Made by a program: the position numbers and the translations under genes. The notes beneath the pieces were generated by a model that searched no databases, was not told the origin of the DNA, and worked only from the letters and a program-made list of their open reading frames with translations. Shown here piece after piece: positions 6,477 to 15,324 of a DNA stretch of 33,666 bases. Source of the DNA: Mesorhizobium sp. B2-3-4 (lineage in GTDB: Bacteria > Pseudomonadota > Alphaproteobacteria > Rhizobiales > Rhizobiaceae); assembly GCF_006442315.1 (NCBI RefSeq), contig NZ_VFVY01000036.1, positions 1 to 33,666 of the forward strand, in the 5' to 3' direction. Numbering within the stretch: position 1 is the stretch's first letter; each line of letters begins with the position of its first letter.

Positions 6477-8480
6477 TCATTGTCTGCCCTTCCACATCAG
6501 CATCATAAAATAGGGGCCGCCGACAAAGGCGGCGATGAGCCCGGCCGGCACCTGCCAAGGGAAGATCAGCGTGCGGCCGGCCCAGTCGGCGGCGACCAGG
6601 ATCAGCCCGCCGGCTATCGCCGATCCCAGAAGCTGCGGCACGGCGCGGCGCAGGCCCAGCATGCGGGCGAGGTGCGGCGCCATCAGCCCGACGAAGCTCA
6701 GCGGGCCGATGACCAGGGTCGCGGTCGCGGTGGCGAGCGCGGTCAGCGCCAGCAGCACGGCCCGGACCTGCCCGAGCCGCAAGCCAAGGCCGCGCGCGGC
6801 GGTCTCGCCAAGCGGCAATATGTCGAGCCAGCGCGCTGTCAGTGGCGCCAGCGCCAGGACGATGGCGGCGACCGTCGCGGCGGTGACGGCGTCGGCCGAT
6901 GTCGCGCGGTAGGTCGATCCCGACAGCCAGGCGAGCAGGAAGTCCATGCGCGGATCGCCACTGGCCAGAAGCAGCGCGGCAAGGGCCGACGCGACGGTCG
7001 CCACGGCGACGCCGGCCAGCAGCAGCCGCTGCGGCGACAGGGCATTGCGGCTGGCAACCACGACAACGATCGCCAGCGCCAGCAGGGCGCCGACGAGCGA
7101 GGCGCCAAGCATTGCCGTGCGATCGAAGCCGGCGCTGATGAACAGCAACGCCAGCACGCCGAAGGATGCGCCGCCGGAAATGCCGAGCACTTCGGGCGCC
7201 GCCATCGGATTGCCGGTCATGCGCTGCATCAGCGTGCCGGCAATGGCAAGCAGCACACCCGCCGATAGGGCAACGGTGACACGGGGGCCGCGCAGGGCAA
7301 GCAATTGCGTCAAGTCCGCCGACCAGATCCAGTGCCAGCCGGCGACGCCGCGGCCGAAGCCGATGGCGACGACACCGGCAAGAATCAGCAGGACAAGGCC
7401 GGCGATCAAGCGCCGTCCGGTTGCCGAGGGGCGCGCGGATGAGATGACATCCGCCTGCCCCTCGGGACCGACCCGCAACAGGGGCAGCAGGAACAAAAGC
7501 AGCGGTGCGCCGAGCATGGCGGTCGCGGTGCCTGCCGGTACTTCGGTGGCGAACGGCAGATGCTGCACCAGTCGGTCGGTCAGCCAGAGCAGAGCGGCGC
7601 CCACGAGCGGCGACCAGATCATGCGTCGCCCGAGCGTGCGGGCGCCGGCCAGGCTTGCGAGCGCCGGGGCGGCAAGCGCCACGAAGCCGATGACGCCGGT
7701 CTCGGCGACGACCATGGCGCTGAGCGCGACGGCGACGCCCATGCCGGCAAGGCGGATGAGGACCGGGCGGGCGCCAAGCGCGGTTGCACCGTCGTCGCTG
7801 AGATCGAGCAGGCGCAGCGGGCGCCACAGCAGGAAGGCGGCGCAGATGCCGGCAAGCAGCCACGGCGCCAGGCTGACGGCCGCGGCATCGCCATTCTGCA
7901 CCAGCGAGCCGCTCTGCCAGATGAACAGCTCTTCCGTATATTCGCGGTTGAGCGCCATCAGCAACGCACTGGCCGAACCGAAAGTGAGGCTGACGATGAG
8001 GCCGGCAATGATGATCGACACCGGCGAGAAGCTGCGCCCGCGTGCCAGCGCGAAGACGGCTGCCGTGGCGAGCGCGCCGCCGGCAAGGGCGATGGCTTCG
8101 CGGCCGCTTTCCAGCAGCCAGGGTGCGTAGAGCGTGGCGGCCGCCAAAGCGAGGCTTGCCCCGGCATTGGTGCCGATGGTGGTCGGCTCGGCCAGCGGGT
8201 TGCGCAGCACATGCTGCATGATGACGCCGGCAAGGCCGAGTGCCGCGCCGGCCAACAGGCTGACGGCGACACGCGGCAGGAAAGCGTAGCGGTAGAGCAA
8301 CTGTGCCGGATCGGACGTGTCGGGAGCCTTGATCGCCGGCCACCACAGGGCTCGCGGCAGCAGATGCATGAGGTCGATAGTTGTCAGAACAAGCGCCAGG
8401 CCGGCAGGTACGGCAACCAGCAGGACAAGCATCCAGAGGCCGCTTCCCGGCCTAGTCAGCGGCAAAGCGGAGGCGATCAT
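6477..8480 (-). CDS. fhuB: Fe(3+)-hydroxamate ABC transporter permease FhuB-like (fused double domain)
   Basis: This 667-aa inner-membrane protein consists of two FecCD/BtuC-type permease halves in one chain (about 1-330 and 335-667), as in FhuB. Each half repeats the family landmarks: LPRVAVSLLAGAALGLAGVIMQ with RNPLAEPTTIGTNAG in the first, and GPRVTVALSAGVLLAIAGTLMQ with GNPMAAPEVLGISGG in the second. It moves ferri-hydroxamate from FhuD into the cytoplasm, driven by the FhuC-like ATPase encoded at 11745-12542. ATG 8480 overlaps the fhuD stop by four bases (ATGA), indicating translational coupling. An open frame continues upstream of this start within fhuD but is not needed. Confidence 0.94.
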   Translation of the reverse strand: MIASALPLTRPGSGLWMLVLLVAVPAGLALVLTTIDLMHLLPRALWWPAIKAPDTSDPAQLLYRYAFLPRVAVSLLAGAALGLAGVIMQHVLRNPLAEPTTIGTNAGASLALAAATLYAPWLLESGREAIALAGGALATAAVFALARGRSFSPVSIIIAGLIVSLTFGSASALLMALNREYTEELFIWQSGSLVQNGDAAAVSLAPWLLAGICAAFLLWRPLRLLDLSDDGATALGARPVLIRLAGMGVAVALSAMVVAETGVIGFVALAAPALASLAGARTLGRRMIWSPLVGAALLWLTDRLVQHLPFATEVPAGTATAMLGAPLLLFLLPLLRVGPEGQADVISSARPSATGRRLIAGLVLLILAGVVAIGFGRGVAGWHWIWSADLTQLLALRGPRVTVALSAGVLLAIAGTLMQRMTGNPMAAPEVLGISGGASFGVLALLFISAGFDRTAMLGASLVGALLALAIVVVVASRNALSPQRLLLAGVAVATVASALAALLLASGDPRMDFLLAWLSGSTYRATSADAVTAATVAAIVLALAPLTARWLDILPLGETAARGLGLRLGQVRAVLLALTALATATATLVIGPLSFVGLMAPHLARMLGLRRAVPQLLGSAIAGGLILVAADWAGRTLIFPWQVPAGLIAAFVGGPYFMMLMWKGRQ

Positions 8481-9340
8481 GACATCCCGGCCACGAAGGT
8501 GGCGAAGCGGCCGGCGGCGGCGAGGCCGCCGAATGGCCAGACTGGCGGGATGCTCCGCACTTCGCCGTTGCGCACGCAAGGCAGGTTGGCCCAGAGCGAG
8601 CTGCGGGCGATGCGGATCCTGACGTGTTGCGGAATCGGATCGAGGGAGATCAATTGCGCGTCGCCGACGGCGACGAGTTCCTCGATGCCGACGGTCGAAA
8701 AGCCCCATCCGCTGGTGGCGCCGGTCCAGGCGTTGACGAGGCCGAGCCGGTCGAGAACGTCCTGCAGCAGACTGCCGGCGCCATAGACGCGGACATGGCG
8801 GTCGTCGAACATGCTGACGACGCAGAGCGGTTTCCGTGGCTTCTGCTCGATGGTTGCGCGTGCCTGGGCGATCGAGGCTTCGATGCGCTCGACGAGGTCA
8901 TGGGCCTCTCCTCCTCGGCCGAGCAAATCACCGAGCTGCAGCGTCACCTCTTGCGCCTGGGCGTAGGGCGCGGCCTTGCCGCTGTAGAAGGGCACGTTGA
9001 AGGTCGGCGCCAGCCCGGTGAAGCTGCTCTCGTCGAGGCCGTAGCCATAGGCGCCGACAATCAGGTCGGGGCGCAATTCCCCGAGCAGTTCGAGATTGGG
9101 TTCGCCGCGCGATCCCAGGTCGATGGTGGTTTGCGGCAGCGCCGGTCCTTCCACCCAATCGTGATAGCCCCTGATGTCGCCGACGGCGATGGGCGTCGCG
9201 CCGAGCGAAACGACCATTTCGGCCGATGTCCATTCCAGGCAGACGATGCGGGCCGGCGCGGCCCGCGCCGTGCCTGCCCGTGCGGCAAGACCGGCCGCAG
9301 CCAGACCCGCCAGGCACTGGCGTCGTGTCAGCAGCGCCAT
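8477..9340 (-). CDS. fhuD: Fe(3+)-hydroxamate substrate-binding protein FhuD-like
   Basis: This 287-aa periplasmic binding protein of the helical-backbone (TroA/FhuD) class has a twin-arginine-like signal peptide: LTRRQCLAG, a hydrophobic Ala/Gly stretch, then ARA before APAR (cleavage near 27). Typical landmarks are RIVCLEWTSAEMVVSLGATPIAVGD near the mature N-terminus, LELLGELRPDLIVG, and VYGAGSLLQDVLDRLGLVNAW. It collects the ferri-siderophore from the receptor and delivers it to FhuB. The gene starts 25 bp after the receptor stop and overlaps fhuB by four bases, so receptor-fhuD-fhuB is one operon. Confidence 0.92.
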   Translation of the reverse strand: MALLTRRQCLAGLAAAGLAARAGTARAAPARIVCLEWTSAEMVVSLGATPIAVGDIRGYHDWVEGPALPQTTIDLGSRGEPNLELLGELRPDLIVGAYGYGLDESSFTGLAPTFNVPFYSGKAAPYAQAQEVTLQLGDLLGRGGEAHDLVERIEASIAQARATIEQKPRKPLCVVSMFDDRHVRVYGAGSLLQDVLDRLGLVNAWTGATSGWGFSTVGIEELVAVGDAQLISLDPIPQHVRIRIARSSLWANLPCVRNGEVRSIPPVWPFGGLAAAGRFATFVAGMS

Positions 9341-9365
9341 CTTGGCCGGATCCGCGATGCCGTGG

Positions 9366-11570
9366 CTACCATGTGTATTTCACCGAGCCGTTGATCCTGC
9401 GGCCCTCGCCATAGAAACAGCCGAAGCCCGAGGAGAAGCATGAGGCGACATAACGCTTGTCGAACAGATTGCTGACGTTGAGGCTGAGCGTCGCGTTCTG
9501 CCAGCTGTAGTGTACAGCCGCGTCGGCAAGCACGACGGACGGAACCTTGAACGAATTGGCATCGTCGCCAAAGGTCGAACCGACATAGCGCACGCCGGCG
9601 CCCAGCCCGAGGCCTTCCAGTTTGCCGCTCATGAAAGTGTAGTTGCCCCAGAGAGATGCCGAGTGCGTCGGTACGCCGAACGGTGTGTTGCCTTCGTTGC
9701 TGGTGCCATCGTCGTTGATGCTGGTCGGGCTGGTGATTCTGGTGTCGAGATAGGTGTAGGCGGCCCTCAGGTCGACGCCGGCATCGAGGCTTGCAACGGC
9801 CTCGAGTTCGATGCCTCGCGACCGGATTTCGCCGGTCTGGAAAATATCCTCGGGCCTGCCGGTGCCGCCATAGCGCACGACATTGCGCCGAGTGAGGTCG
9901 AAGGCTGACGCGGTGACGAAAGAGTTCCAGCCGGCCGGCTGGTATTTCACGCCGATCTCATACTGCCTGCCGGTTTCCGGCACGAAGAGCTTGCCCTCGC
10001 TGTCGGCGCCGGCCACCGGCTGGAACGATTGGGAATAGCTGACGTAAGGGGCAAGACCGTTGTCGGCGAGATAGACGAGACCGGCGCGGCTTGTGAAGGC
10101 GTTGTCCTTCTGCGGCGCGAGGAACTCGCCGTTCAACTTGTCATAGACCTTCGCATCCGACCAGTCCTGGCGGCCACCCAGCGTCAGCCGCCAGTTGCCG
10201 AGCTTGAGCTGGTCCTGCGCATAGAGGCCGACCTGCTGCTGGGTGGTGTCGGTATCGGTGTAGGGCGTCATGTCGCCGATCTTGTAGCCATAGATCGGAT
10301 CGAAGACGTTGAACCCGTCCTCGACCGTTCCTTCCGATGCGTAGTCGCGGTAGGTGTAGCGCTTGTAGTCCAGGCCGACGAGCAGCGTGTGGGCGAGGGG
10401 GCCGGTGTCGAAATCAGCCTGCGCCTGGTTGTCGATGGTGACGCCGCTCAGCCTGGTGCCGCCGGCATCGGCATAACGGGAATAGTCGCCGTCCGAGGGC
10501 TGCAGGCCGTCGGAGTCCGTCAGCCCGCCGCCGAAGACGCCTTCCTCGGTGTGGGTGAGGTAGACGTAACGGGCATGCTGGCGGACCTGCCAGATTTCGT
10601 TGAAGCGATGATCGAATTCGTAACCGATCGAGGCCTGGTCGTTGTTGTAGGAGTCGAAGCCTGGTTCGCCGACGAACATGCTGTTAGGCAGATATTTGCC
10701 GTCCTTGCCCGGTATGACCGTGCCATAGGCAGGCAGATACTGCATCGCCCAGCCCGAGCGGTCGCGCTGGTAGTTGGCAAGGATGGTCAGGCTGGTGTCG
10801 GCGTCCGGCTGCCAGGTGAGCGCGGGGGCGATGAAGATGCGGTCGTCCTTGACGAAATCGGTCTGCGTGTCGCCCATATGGGCAGCGCCCGTCAGACGAA
10901 ATAGCAGCGATTTGTCGGCGTTGACGGCGCCGCTGAAATCGAACCTGGCCTCGTATTGGTTGAAGCTGCCGGCGCCGACTTCAACCTCGCTCAGCGTCTC
11001 TTCGGTCGGCCGCTTGCTGACATAGTTGATCAGGCCGCCGGGGCTTGCCTGGCCGTAGAGCACCGATGCCGGCCCGCGCAGCACCTCGTAGCGTTCGGCG
11101 CCATAGGAATCGAGCGCGGTGAACAGCGTGAAATTGCTCTCCTTGAGCTGCAGCCCGTCCTTGTAGAAGACGCCGTTGGCGTTCGAAATTCCGCGCAACT
11201 GCAGACCAAGACCGCGATTGTCGGTGCCGTAGAGATTGCCGTTGGCGCCGGGCGTGTAGCGCAGCGCGCTGTTCAGGCTGTCGACGGCCTGCGCATCCAT
11301 CTGGTCCCTGGTGATCACCGATATGGACTGCGGGGTCTCGACCAGCGGCGTGTCGGTCTTGGTGCCGGTCGAGCCCTTGGTGGCGACATAGCCCTTGACC
11401 GGGCCGAAGGCGCTCTCGACGCGTTCCTGAACGTTGATCGGATCGAGGGTGGTGGCATCCTGCGCCAGGGCATGACCACCGCCAACGATGGCGGGCATAG
11501 ACCCGGCCGCGATCAGCAGCGCACGGGTCGTCCCGGCCAAAACGAACTTCCGGCCACCGCCAACTGCCAT
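9366..11570 (-). CDS. TonB-dependent siderophore receptor (FhuA/ferrichrome-type)
   Basis: This 734-aa outer-membrane protein starts at ATG 11570 with GGGGAT upstream. A longer frame to 11648 would add a non-signal-like N-terminus. The signal peptide ends near GHALAQ. A TonB-box-like segment (TLDPINVQ) and the plug domain follow (TPQSISVITRDQMDAQ, the RGISNANGVFYKDGLQ region, and YEVLRGPASVLYGQASPGG). The 22-strand barrel ends with LNVSNLFDKRYVASCF and a C-terminal aromatic (YTW). No N-terminal signalling (STN) domain is present, so regulation through an anti-sigma pathway is unlikely. Linked fhuD/fhuB/fhuC genes suggest a hydroxamate ligand. Two iron-responsive-operator-like boxes lie 57-96 bases upstream. 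Confidence 0.95.
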   Translation of the reverse strand: MAVGGGRKFVLAGTTRALLIAAGSMPAIVGGGHALAQDATTLDPINVQERVESAFGPVKGYVATKGSTGTKTDTPLVETPQSISVITRDQMDAQAVDSLNSALRYTPGANGNLYGTDNRGLGLQLRGISNANGVFYKDGLQLKESNFTLFTALDSYGAERYEVLRGPASVLYGQASPGGLINYVSKRPTEETLSEVEVGAGSFNQYEARFDFSGAVNADKSLLFRLTGAAHMGDTQTDFVKDDRIFIAPALTWQPDADTSLTILANYQRDRSGWAMQYLPAYGTVIPGKDGKYLPNSMFVGEPGFDSYNNDQASIGYEFDHRFNEIWQVRQHARYVYLTHTEEGVFGGGLTDSDGLQPSDGDYSRYADAGGTRLSGVTIDNQAQADFDTGPLAHTLLVGLDYKRYTYRDYASEGTVEDGFNVFDPIYGYKIGDMTPYTDTDTTQQQVGLYAQDQLKLGNWRLTLGGRQDWSDAKVYDKLNGEFLAPQKDNAFTSRAGLVYLADNGLAPYVSYSQSFQPVAGADSEGKLFVPETGRQYEIGVKYQPAGWNSFVTASAFDLTRRNVVRYGGTGRPEDIFQTGEIRSRGIELEAVASLDAGVDLRAAYTYLDTRITSPTSINDDGTSNEGNTPFGVPTHSASLWGNYTFMSGKLEGLGLGAGVRYVGSTFGDDANSFKVPSVVLADAAVHYSWQNATLSLNVSNLFDKRYVASCFSSGFGCFYGEGRRINGSVKYTW

Positions 11571-11626
11571 CTCGACATCCCCTATCGCTCGAAAATCCGA
11601 CGCGGCGAAGCGCCTTGAACATTTGT

Positions 11627-11666
11627 TGAGCCAAAAAATCATCTTCAATGTTGACTAGTAAGGTCA
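11627..11666. promoter_or_regulatory. Two TGA-N9-TCA iron-responsive-operator-like boxes
   Basis: Within the divergent fhuA/fhuC gap, TGA-GCCAAAAAA-TCA lies at 11627-11641 and TGA-CTAGTAAGG-TCA at 11652-11666. Their centres are 25 bp apart. TGA-N9-TCA is the core of the iron-responsive operator bound by RirA in Rhizobiaceae and relatives. The second box sits in an extended TTGAC...GTCAT palindrome. The placement fits iron repression of both operons. The regulator (RirA or a Fur-like protein) is inferred. Confidence 0.6.
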
Positions 11667-11744
11667 TGTTTCATAGTCAACCGGGCATCGGCTCGCTGGC
11701 GCCAGAAAGACTCTGGATTGCTGGAGCTGCCTTGGAGAGAAGCC

Positions 11745-12542
11745 ATGACCGTGGCTGCAACGGATACCCAGACCGCCTTCCAGATCGACGCGGTGCGTTT
11801 TGCCGTCGGCGATCGGACATTGCTCGGCCCGGTGTCGCTGGAATTGCAACGCGCCCGCGTCTACGGGCTGATCGGCCACAACGGCTCGGGCAAGTCGACG
11901 CTGATCAAGCTGCTGGCGCGCCAGCAGCCGGCAAGCTCCGGCGCCATCACCTTCGCCACGCGGCCGCTGCCGCAATGGGGCGCCCGTGAGCTCGCCCGTG
12001 CGCTCGCCTATCTGCCGCAGACGACGCCGGCGGCAACGGGCCTCACCGTGCGCGAACTGGCGACGCTCGGACGCTACCCCTGGCACGGCGCGCTCGGCCG
12101 CTTCGGCGCCGAGGACAGGCGCCATGTAGAGGAGGCGCTTGTGCTGACCGACATGGAGGGTTTCGCGGACCGGCTGGTCGATGAATTGTCGGGCGGCGAG
12201 CGCCAGCGCGCCTGGCTCGCCATGCTGGTGGCGCAGAATGCCGGCGTCATGCTGCTCGACGAACCGATCTCGGCGCTCGACATCGCCCATCAGGTCGAGG
12301 TGCTGGGCCTGGTCAAGGAGCTCAGCCGCAAGCGCGACCTCTGCGTCGTCGTGGTGCTGCACGATCCCAACATGGCGGCGCGCTACTGCGATGAGCTGAT
12401 CGCGCTCAAGGACGGCAAGCTGCTGACGCGCGGCACACCGGGCGAGATCATGCAGAGCGATGTGCTCAAGGGCATTTTCGGCGTGGAGATGGGTGTGTTC
12501 GCGCATCCCGTCACCGGCCAGCCGGTCGGCTACGTGCAGTGA
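11745..12542 (+). CDS. fhuC: Fe(3+)-hydroxamate ABC transporter ATPase FhuC-like
   Basis: This 265-aa cytoplasmic ATPase of siderophore/B12-type importers has Walker A GHNGSGKST at about 44, a Q-loop at LPQTTPAATGLTV, the signature LSGGERQR at about 148, Walker B VMLLDEP at about 167 followed by SALDIAHQ, and the H-loop LHDPN. LGRYPW is typical of FepC/FhuC proteins. It powers FhuB. ATG 11745 has GGAGAGAAGCC directly upstream; an earlier in-frame start at 11718 lacks such a site. It leads the rightward operon with exbB, exbD and tonB and shares a control region with the receptor operon. Confidence 0.94.
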   Translation: MTVAATDTQTAFQIDAVRFAVGDRTLLGPVSLELQRARVYGLIGHNGSGKSTLIKLLARQQPASSGAITFATRPLPQWGARELARALAYLPQTTPAATGLTVRELATLGRYPWHGALGRFGAEDRRHVEEALVLTDMEGFADRLVDELSGGERQRAWLAMLVAQNAGVMLLDEPISALDIAHQVEVLGLVKELSRKRDLCVVVVLHDPNMAARYCDELIALKDGKLLTRGTPGEIMQSDVLKGIFGVEMGVFAHPVTGQPVGYVQ

Positions 12543-12603
12543 AGACTTCGTACGCGGCCGGAACCGGAAGCGGCCGGCCGCTGTGAGAACAAGGAAGAAG
12601 CTC

Positions 12604-13569
12604 GTGTCGAGACATGGTGTGTTGGCGGCGTTGGTCGCATCGGTGATCCTGGCGACGACCGGCGCGATGGCGCAGCAGCAACCCGCTGCGGCTCCGGCGA
12701 TCGAGGCTCCCGCCGCGCCGGCCGAAGCCGCACAAGCCGCTCCACAGGCACCCGCCGCGCCGGCGGCTGCCGCGCCGGCGTCACCGTCGCCCGCGCAGCC
12801 GGCCGCCGAGCCGGGCGCGATGGCGCCTGCCGGGGCGGCACCTTCCGGGGCGATGGAGCTCAACCTGCCGCACGATTTGTCGCCATGGGGCATGTTCATG
12901 GCCGCCGACATCATCGTGAAGGCCGTGATGGTTGGGCTCGCCTTCGCCTCCCTCGTCACCTGGACGATATGGCTGGCCAAATCGCTGGAGATTTTCGGCG
13001 GCAAGCTGCGCATCGGGCGCGCCGTCCGCGCGATCGGCGACGCCGCGACGCTGAAGCAGGCGAGCCTGGCGCTCGACCGTAGCGGCGGCCCCGGCGCGCT
13101 TCTGGTGCGGGCAGCCGAGGAGGAGACCGCGCTTTCGGCCGGTGCGCTCGACCATGCTGGCGGCGACGGGCTGAAGGAACGGGTGACCTCGCGCCTGTCG
13201 CGCATCGAGGCCGCCGCGTCGCGGCGCATGTCGCGCGGCACCGGCCTGCTGGCGACGATCGGTTCCACCGCGCCCTTCGTCGGCCTGTTCGGCACCGTCT
13301 GGGGCATCATGAACGCCTTCATCGGCATTTCGCAGGCGCAGACCACCAATCTGGCGGTGGTGGCGCCGGGCATCGCCGAGGCCCTGCTTGCCACCGCCAT
13401 GGGCCTGGTGGCGGCGATCCCCGCCGTCGTCATCTACAACGTCTTTGCACGCTCGATAGCCGGCTACCGGCAAATCCTGGCCGACGCTTCGGCGGGCGTC
13501 GAACGGCTGGTCAGCCGCGACCTCGATTTCCGCACTGTCGCGCCGGCGACAGGGCTGGCGGCGCGATAG
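12604..13569 (+). CDS. exbB: TonB-system energizer ExbB
   Basis: This protein of about 321 aa has a signal-peptide-like start (SRHGVLAALVASVILATTGAMA). A long Ala/Pro-rich linker (residues 25-80) follows, as in other alphaproteobacterial ExbB proteins. The MotA/TolQ/ExbB core has a first membrane helix near DIIVKAVMVGLAFASLVTW and two later ones in GSTAPFVGLFGTVWGIMNAF and GLVAAIPAVVIYNVF. With ExbD it forms the proton channel that energises TonB. The start is probably GTG 12604, with AAGGAAGAAG 3-12 bases upstream. The frame is open further upstream into fhuC, but that part would not code for a signal peptide. Confidence 0.93.
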   Translation: MSRHGVLAALVASVILATTGAMAQQQPAAAPAIEAPAAPAEAAQAAPQAPAAPAAAAPASPSPAQPAAEPGAMAPAGAAPSGAMELNLPHDLSPWGMFMAADIIVKAVMVGLAFASLVTWTIWLAKSLEIFGGKLRIGRAVRAIGDAATLKQASLALDRSGGPGALLVRAAEEETALSAGALDHAGGDGLKERVTSRLSRIEAAASRRMSRGTGLLATIGSTAPFVGLFGTVWGIMNAFIGISQAQTTNLAVVAPGIAEALLATAMGLVAAIPAVVIYNVFARSIAGYRQILADASAGVERLVSRDLDFRTVAPATGLAAR

Positions 13570-13581
13570 CGGAGCAAGACC

Positions 13582-14046
13582 ATGGGCAGCCGTATCCGTC
13601 AGACCATGGACGACGATCTCGAGGAAAGCCACGAGATCAACGTCACGCCGTTCATCGATGTCATCCTGGTGCTCTTGATCATCTTCATGGTCGCCGCGCC
13701 GCTGGCGACGGTGGATGTCAATGTCGACCTGCCCGGCTCGACCGCGACGCCGGCGCCGCGCCCCGAGACCCCGCTGTTCCTGACATTGAGGGACGATCTC
13801 ACGCTGGCGATCGGCAATGACACCGTGCCGCGCCCGGCCTTCGCCGCCACGCTGGACAACCGTACCAAGGGCGACAAGCAGACGCGCATCTTCCTGCGCG
13901 CCGACAAGGCGGTCGCCTATGGCGACCTGATGGAGGCGATGAACCTGCTGCGCGGCGCCGGTTATCTCAAGGTCGCGCTGGTCGGCCTGGAGGCCGCTCC
14001 GGCCGGCGATGCCGCTGCGGTACCAGGCGCAACGGCCATCCCATGA
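13582..14046 (+). CDS. exbD: TonB-system energizer ExbD
   Basis: This 154-aa ExbD/TolR-family protein has one N-terminal membrane helix (about 24-43). It contains the essential membrane Asp26 within NVTPFIDVILVLLIIFM, followed by a periplasmic domain. It completes the proton-driven motor with ExbB. ATG 13582 has GGAGCAAG upstream. It starts 12 bp after exbB and overlaps tonB by four bases (ATGA), so the three genes are cotranscribed and coupled. Confidence 0.95.
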   Translation: MGSRIRQTMDDDLEESHEINVTPFIDVILVLLIIFMVAAPLATVDVNVDLPGSTATPAPRPETPLFLTLRDDLTLAIGNDTVPRPAFAATLDNRTKGDKQTRIFLRADKAVAYGDLMEAMNLLRGAGYLKVALVGLEAAPAGDAAAVPGATAIP

Positions 14047-14987
14047 CACGATCGGCCGCCTCGCCCACGGTGATGCTGTCGCGCTTCGGCTGGCGCGATC
14101 TCGGCTTGTGGGCGTGTGCGGCCGTGCTGATACTCGGGGCACATGTCGCGGTCGCCTATGCCGTGCAGAATTTCAATCCCGTCGACCTGTCGGATGGCGG
14201 GCCGCCGCCGGCCCCGGTGATCGAAATGACGCCGATGATGGTGACGCCGGCGGTGCCCGAGCAGGCTGCGATGCTCGATGCGGCCATTCCCGACCAGACC
14301 GAGCCGGTCGAGGAGACCGAGAGGGCCGCTGAGGCCGAGCCCGACAGATTGGTCGAGCAGACGGAGCCTGTCGCCGAGCCGGAGGAAGTGCAGCCCGAGG
14401 AGCCCATGGAGACCGCGAAGGCGGAACCGGTCGAACAGCCGCCTCTGGAGGAGGTCATCCCCGATATCGTCGAGACCGTCGCGCCGGAGGTTGTCGTTCC
14501 GCTGCCGCAGCCAAAACCTGTCGAAACGCGCAAGGAAAAGAAACCGGCCGAACCCAAGGCCAGGAAACCTGTCGACAAGCCCAAGCCAAAGCCGAAGAAG
14601 GAGAAGGCCGAGCCGCCGAAGACGGTAAGTACCGCCAGCGCCGAGGCCAAGCCCGCCACCAAGGCGGCGGCGCCGAGATCGTCGGCAGGGTTTTCGGGCG
14701 TCAGCCCGGCCAAATGGGAATCGCGGCTGACGGCGTGGATCAATCGCCACAAACGCTACCCGAGCGGCGCGAAATCCCGGCGCGCCCAGGGCAATGTGAA
14801 CGTCACTTTCACCATGGACTCATCGGGCCGGGTGCTGTCGGCCCGGGTCGTGCGCTCTTCGGGCGATGCGGAACTCGACCGCGCCGCGCTGGCAGTGCTG
14901 CAGGGCGCCACCGTGCCGGCGCCGCCGCCGGAACTCGGCTCGCGCGTCAGCCGCACGGCCCCGTTCGTGTTCAGTTTGCGAAACTAG
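14043..14987 (+). CDS. tonB: TonB protein
   Basis: This 314-aa protein has a membrane anchor at about 18-40 and a long Glu/Pro/Lys-rich periplasm-spanning region (about 60-215, acidic first, then basic with repeated KPKPKK-like runs). The C-terminal TonB domain begins at about WESRLTAWINRHKRYP and includes GNVNVTFTMDSSGRVLSARVVRSSG, followed by LDRAALAVLQGA. It transfers energy from ExbB/ExbD to outer-membrane receptors, presumably the one encoded at 9366-11570 first. It ends six bases before the convergent small ORF at 14994. Confidence 0.95.
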   Translation: MTRSAASPTVMLSRFGWRDLGLWACAAVLILGAHVAVAYAVQNFNPVDLSDGGPPPAPVIEMTPMMVTPAVPEQAAMLDAAIPDQTEPVEETERAAEAEPDRLVEQTEPVAEPEEVQPEEPMETAKAEPVEQPPLEEVIPDIVETVAPEVVVPLPQPKPVETRKEKKPAEPKARKPVDKPKPKPKKEKAEPPKTVSTASAEAKPATKAAAPRSSAGFSGVSPAKWESRLTAWINRHKRYPSGAKSRRAQGNVNVTFTMDSSGRVLSARVVRSSGDAELDRAALAVLQGATVPAPPPELGSRVSRTAPFVFSLRN

Positions 14988-14993
14988 CCCGGC

Positions 14994-15311
14994 TCAGCCC
15001 ATCGGCTGGCACAGCGCTTCGACCTGCTCCAGGTAGAAGCGGCATTTCGTGCGCAGGATTGCAAGGTTGGGGTCGTCGGCGCCATTGATCTCGATAGTCC
15101 GCATCATGAAATCGAAATGGGCGTGAAAGGCGTCAGCCGCGCCGCACAGGCTGTCGGCGTGCCAGGTGTCGGCCATGGCCATGGAAATCAATTGCCAGGC
15201 CTCGACGCGCGCGGCATGCGGCGAGGCCGGCCTGCCGGCGATCAGGGCATCCAGCCGGGCAAAGATGCTCTCGCTGGCGTCGGCGGGCCTGATGGTCGCA
15301 ATCATGTTCAT
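14994..15311 (-). CDS. Hypothetical small helical protein (third of three)
   Basis: This 105-aa protein is predicted mostly alpha-helical and soluble, with no signal or membrane segment. It contains WQLISMAMADTWHADSLCGA and HFDFMMRTIEINGADDPN, ending in a helix with CRFYLEQVEALCQ. ATG 15311 has GAGGGGGA 8-15 bases upstream, a good site. It is 13 bp after the previous small ORF and probably last in the operon that begins with the SagB-like dehydrogenase or its peptide. I do not recognise the family. A carrier, recognition or partner role for the dehydrogenase is only a guess from position. Confidence 0.65.
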   Translation of the reverse strand: MNMIATIRPADASESIFARLDALIAGRPASPHAARVEAWQLISMAMADTWHADSLCGAADAFHAHFDFMMRTIEINGADDPNLAILRTKCRFYLEQVEALCQPMG

Positions 15312-15324
15312 ATGCTGGTCCCCC

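Noticed and set aside
6358..8346. 662-aa frame on the same strand as fhuB, in another register
   Set aside because: Overlaps fhuB entirely and is Arg/Ala/Gly-rich with no domain.
11664..13433. 589-aa open frame antisense to fhuC and exbB
   Set aside because: It lies opposite two clear genes, is low-complexity Ala/Arg-rich and has no family features; a product of high GC content.
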